Shown here in pieces: positions 63,201-64,000 of a stretch of DNA of 64,000 nucleotides. Position 1 is the stretch's first letter. Each line of letters starts with the position of its first letter. The notes under the pieces are model-generated. The model was given only the letters and a program-made list of their open reading frames with translations. It did not search any database and had not been told where the DNA came from. The stretch is from Antedon bifida (taxonomy: Eukaryota > Echinodermata > Crinoidea > Comatulida > Antedonidae), in assembly GCA_963402885.1 (NCBI GenBank), contig OY727097.1, positions 3,658,001 to 3,722,000 of the forward strand, given 5' to 3'. Position numbers and translations under genes: made by a program.

Positions 63201-64000
63201 ACAACAGCGCCACCTATGTTGTACTTTCGCCGATATTTGAATGTTATGACTGTTTTTTGCGATGGAAGTACATGTCTGGAGATATATATGTAATAGGCCT
63301 AATTTAGTTCAAAAAGGCATTTAAATTAGCTTTAGATCGTTTGTAGGATTTTGATTAATTAATGGGAACATTCCTACAAGACGTGGAATTGTTGGAAAAA
63401 ACATAATTAACCTAGATGAGTTCCAGTTGTCGAAGTGTTGCCTTTCAGCCAAGCTAGTACTAGGTCTAGCCTAGGCCTAGGCCTGTTAGTGTTAGTATTA
63501 GGCTAGGCCTAGGATTGTTTGGTCGTTTGTTGACATAATTAATACTAAATTAGGTGTGTCTATAAAATCCATATAAATATAACATTTAATATAATATTAT
63601 TAAAAACCAAATGTTACTGTGTGAATCAAATGTATGCCTTCGCTAGGGCTACCTTTTAATTGATGGAAATGACAGGAATCTATTTAAATGTTATATAAAA
63701 CAAATAATTAATGTTATATATTCGTGTAATGGTACAAATAATGGCATTTGGTGAATGATGAAAGGTTGAATATCAACTCGGATTTGCCTCGTTGATATAT
63801 AACCTTTCATCATTCACCTAATACCATTATTTATACCATTACACGAATATAAAACATTCATTATTTGTATATTATTATTATCACATCAATTCTAAATCTG
63901 CAGAAAGCCTTATGAGCCCATCGCCTCTCCTTTCCCGTTACTTACCAATGCAAGAGAGACCATTAGGAGCTAGTCTTAGACCGTCGGGACAGATGCACCG
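57215..64000 (-). CDS. Secreted EGF / carboxypeptidase-regulatory-like / sushi protein, 3' part (5' outside window)
   Basis: Eleven exons in - order: 63946..64000 (partial), 62784..62930, 62469..62594, 61875..62018, 61394..61642, 60250..60423, 59783..59902, 58992..59171, 58421..58607, 58005..58255, 57215..57456. They close in frame over 624 residues. Nearly all introns are phase 1, typical of shuffled extracellular modules. Order: end of an EGF module ([16 protein letters not shown]), a calcium-binding EGF ([12 protein letters not shown]), EGF ([20 protein letters not shown]), EGF ([15 protein letters not shown] ... [12 protein letters not shown]), a carboxypeptidase-regulatory-like beta domain ([11 protein letters not shown] ... 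[10 protein letters not shown]), a CILP/FAM171-like region (ending [20 protein letters not shown]), a cysteine-containing linker, and one C-terminal sushi/CCP domain ([11 protein letters not shown] ... [13 protein letters not shown]). No transmembrane segment follows, so the end is extracellular. A matrix or adhesion role is inferred. No named orthologue recognised. Confidence 0.88.
57531..57890 (+). mobile_element. SINE, tRNA-derived head with shared central domain, copy 2
   Basis: 'tgtggccgagcggttaagac' and 'aagggttcgaggctcactcg' give well-kept boxes A and B of a Leu/Ser-like tRNA. The body matches the 17616 copy, then continues past it with 'gacgaattggcgccgtagtt' and ends in a GAAGAAGAT-type tail. 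It is antisense within the last intron of the EGF/sushi gene. Confidence 0.8.
58669..58889. repeat. Family C element, intron of the EGF/sushi gene
   Basis: Ends 'aaaggttggttctcactagc' and 'ctagtgggaaccacgctt'. The inside is nearly the same as the 32148 copy ('tgtttgcccccgcctgcgtg'), so these two are the closest pair. Confidence 0.8.
59355..59655 (+). repeat. About 60-base minisatellite, five units
   Basis: The units follow 'tctaat(c)aaccgcatagta', 'agttaagtaaattt', 'aaaatttaacttctctcaaa', with small length changes. Intron of the EGF/sushi gene. Confidence 0.85.
59990..60235. repeat. Diverged relative of the 54.5-56 kb array unit
   Basis: 'gaaaaattggcaaatttcga', 'aactggttaccatggctcta' and 'aaaagtcgatattttcccaa' follow the array unit's order, with a partial duplicate at the left (aatgtttcgaaaaattg twice). 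So the unit also exists as a dispersed element. Confidence 0.7.
60790..61076. repeat. Family B element, intron of the EGF/sushi gene
   Basis: Right end 'gagggacaatatatctttaa' is good and the left end worn. 'aaccaaaaaaccattgtctg' and 'gtgaataactattatgtgac' are in the usual order. Confidence 0.65.
62088..62245 (+). repeat. 21-base minisatellite, about seven units
   Basis: 'aaccacattaacgtcatcat' repeated with substitutions (attaac/atcaac, cat/ctt). Read on the - strand it gives a VNDDVNV-type repeat. It lies in an intron that is closed by good splice sites, so I treat it as non-coding. Confidence 0.85.
62931..63945 (-). other. Intron between the first two EGF exons in the window
   Basis: A 1-kb intron. 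Apart from the hairpin at 63701-63868 and a run of 'taggcctaggcct' words near 63470, nothing is recognised in it. Confidence 0.75.
63701..63868. repeat. Long near-perfect hairpin in an intron of the EGF/sushi gene
   Basis: The left arm 'tatattcgtgtaatggta', 'aaataatgg-att-ggtgaa', 'tgatgaaaggttga-tatcaac' is mirrored at the right by 'gttgatatataacctttcat', 'cattcacctaata-cattatt' and 'ccattacacgaatata'. The arms are about 75-80 bases around a loop of about 15 bases. Confidence 0.85.

Overview
The window is AT-rich animal nuclear DNA with split genes, GT-AG introns and very many small dispersed repeats. The protein set (a phosphopentomutase C-terminus, a complete INF2-type formin, SLC16-like transporters, an EGF/sushi extracellular protein), the density of short palindromic elements and the recurrent 'taggcctac'-type words suggest a marine invertebrate deuterostome. 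An ambulacrarian, perhaps an echinoderm, is my best guess, but no marker gene here proves it.

Layout. 58-1198 (+): the last three coding exons of a PGM2-like gene whose 5' part lies outside the window. 1199-14357: repeat-rich intergenic DNA with no convincing gene. 14374-33678 (+): a 16-coding-exon INF2-like formin. The exon phases close exactly to 1613 codons, with DID, FH1, FH2 and WH2/DAD-like parts in order, then a long lysine-rich tail. 33679-36685: spacer with a 21-base minisatellite. 36686-56259 (+): three tandem SLC16 (monocarboxylate transporter)-like copies. Copy 1 (36686-40286, 614 aa) and copy 3 (44345-56259, 449 aa) each close in frame over six exons. Copy 2 (42088-43160) is a two-exon relic split by a palindromic element. 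Copy 3 carries an antisense BEL/Pao LTR element (47223-53797) in intron 3 and a roughly 175-base tandem array in intron 5. 57215-64000 (-): the 3' eleven coding exons of a secreted protein with EGF modules, a carboxypeptidase-regulatory-like/CILP-FAM171-like region and a C-terminal sushi domain. It converges on copy 3.

The genes do not form a pathway; they are ordinary neighbours. The most informative local features are: a transporter cytoplasmic loop enlarged by a 51-base coding repeat that appears to have grown from a motif still single in its paralogue; a patchy identity pattern that suggests gene conversion between copies 2 and 3; a very young BEL/Pao insertion with a matching 5-base target duplication; and at least four families of short inverted-repeat elements, one with twelve copies. 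I found no evidence for a wholly new molecular system. Exon coordinates were read by eye from splice sites and frame closure. No search, alignment or folding program was run, and identity figures are eye counts.
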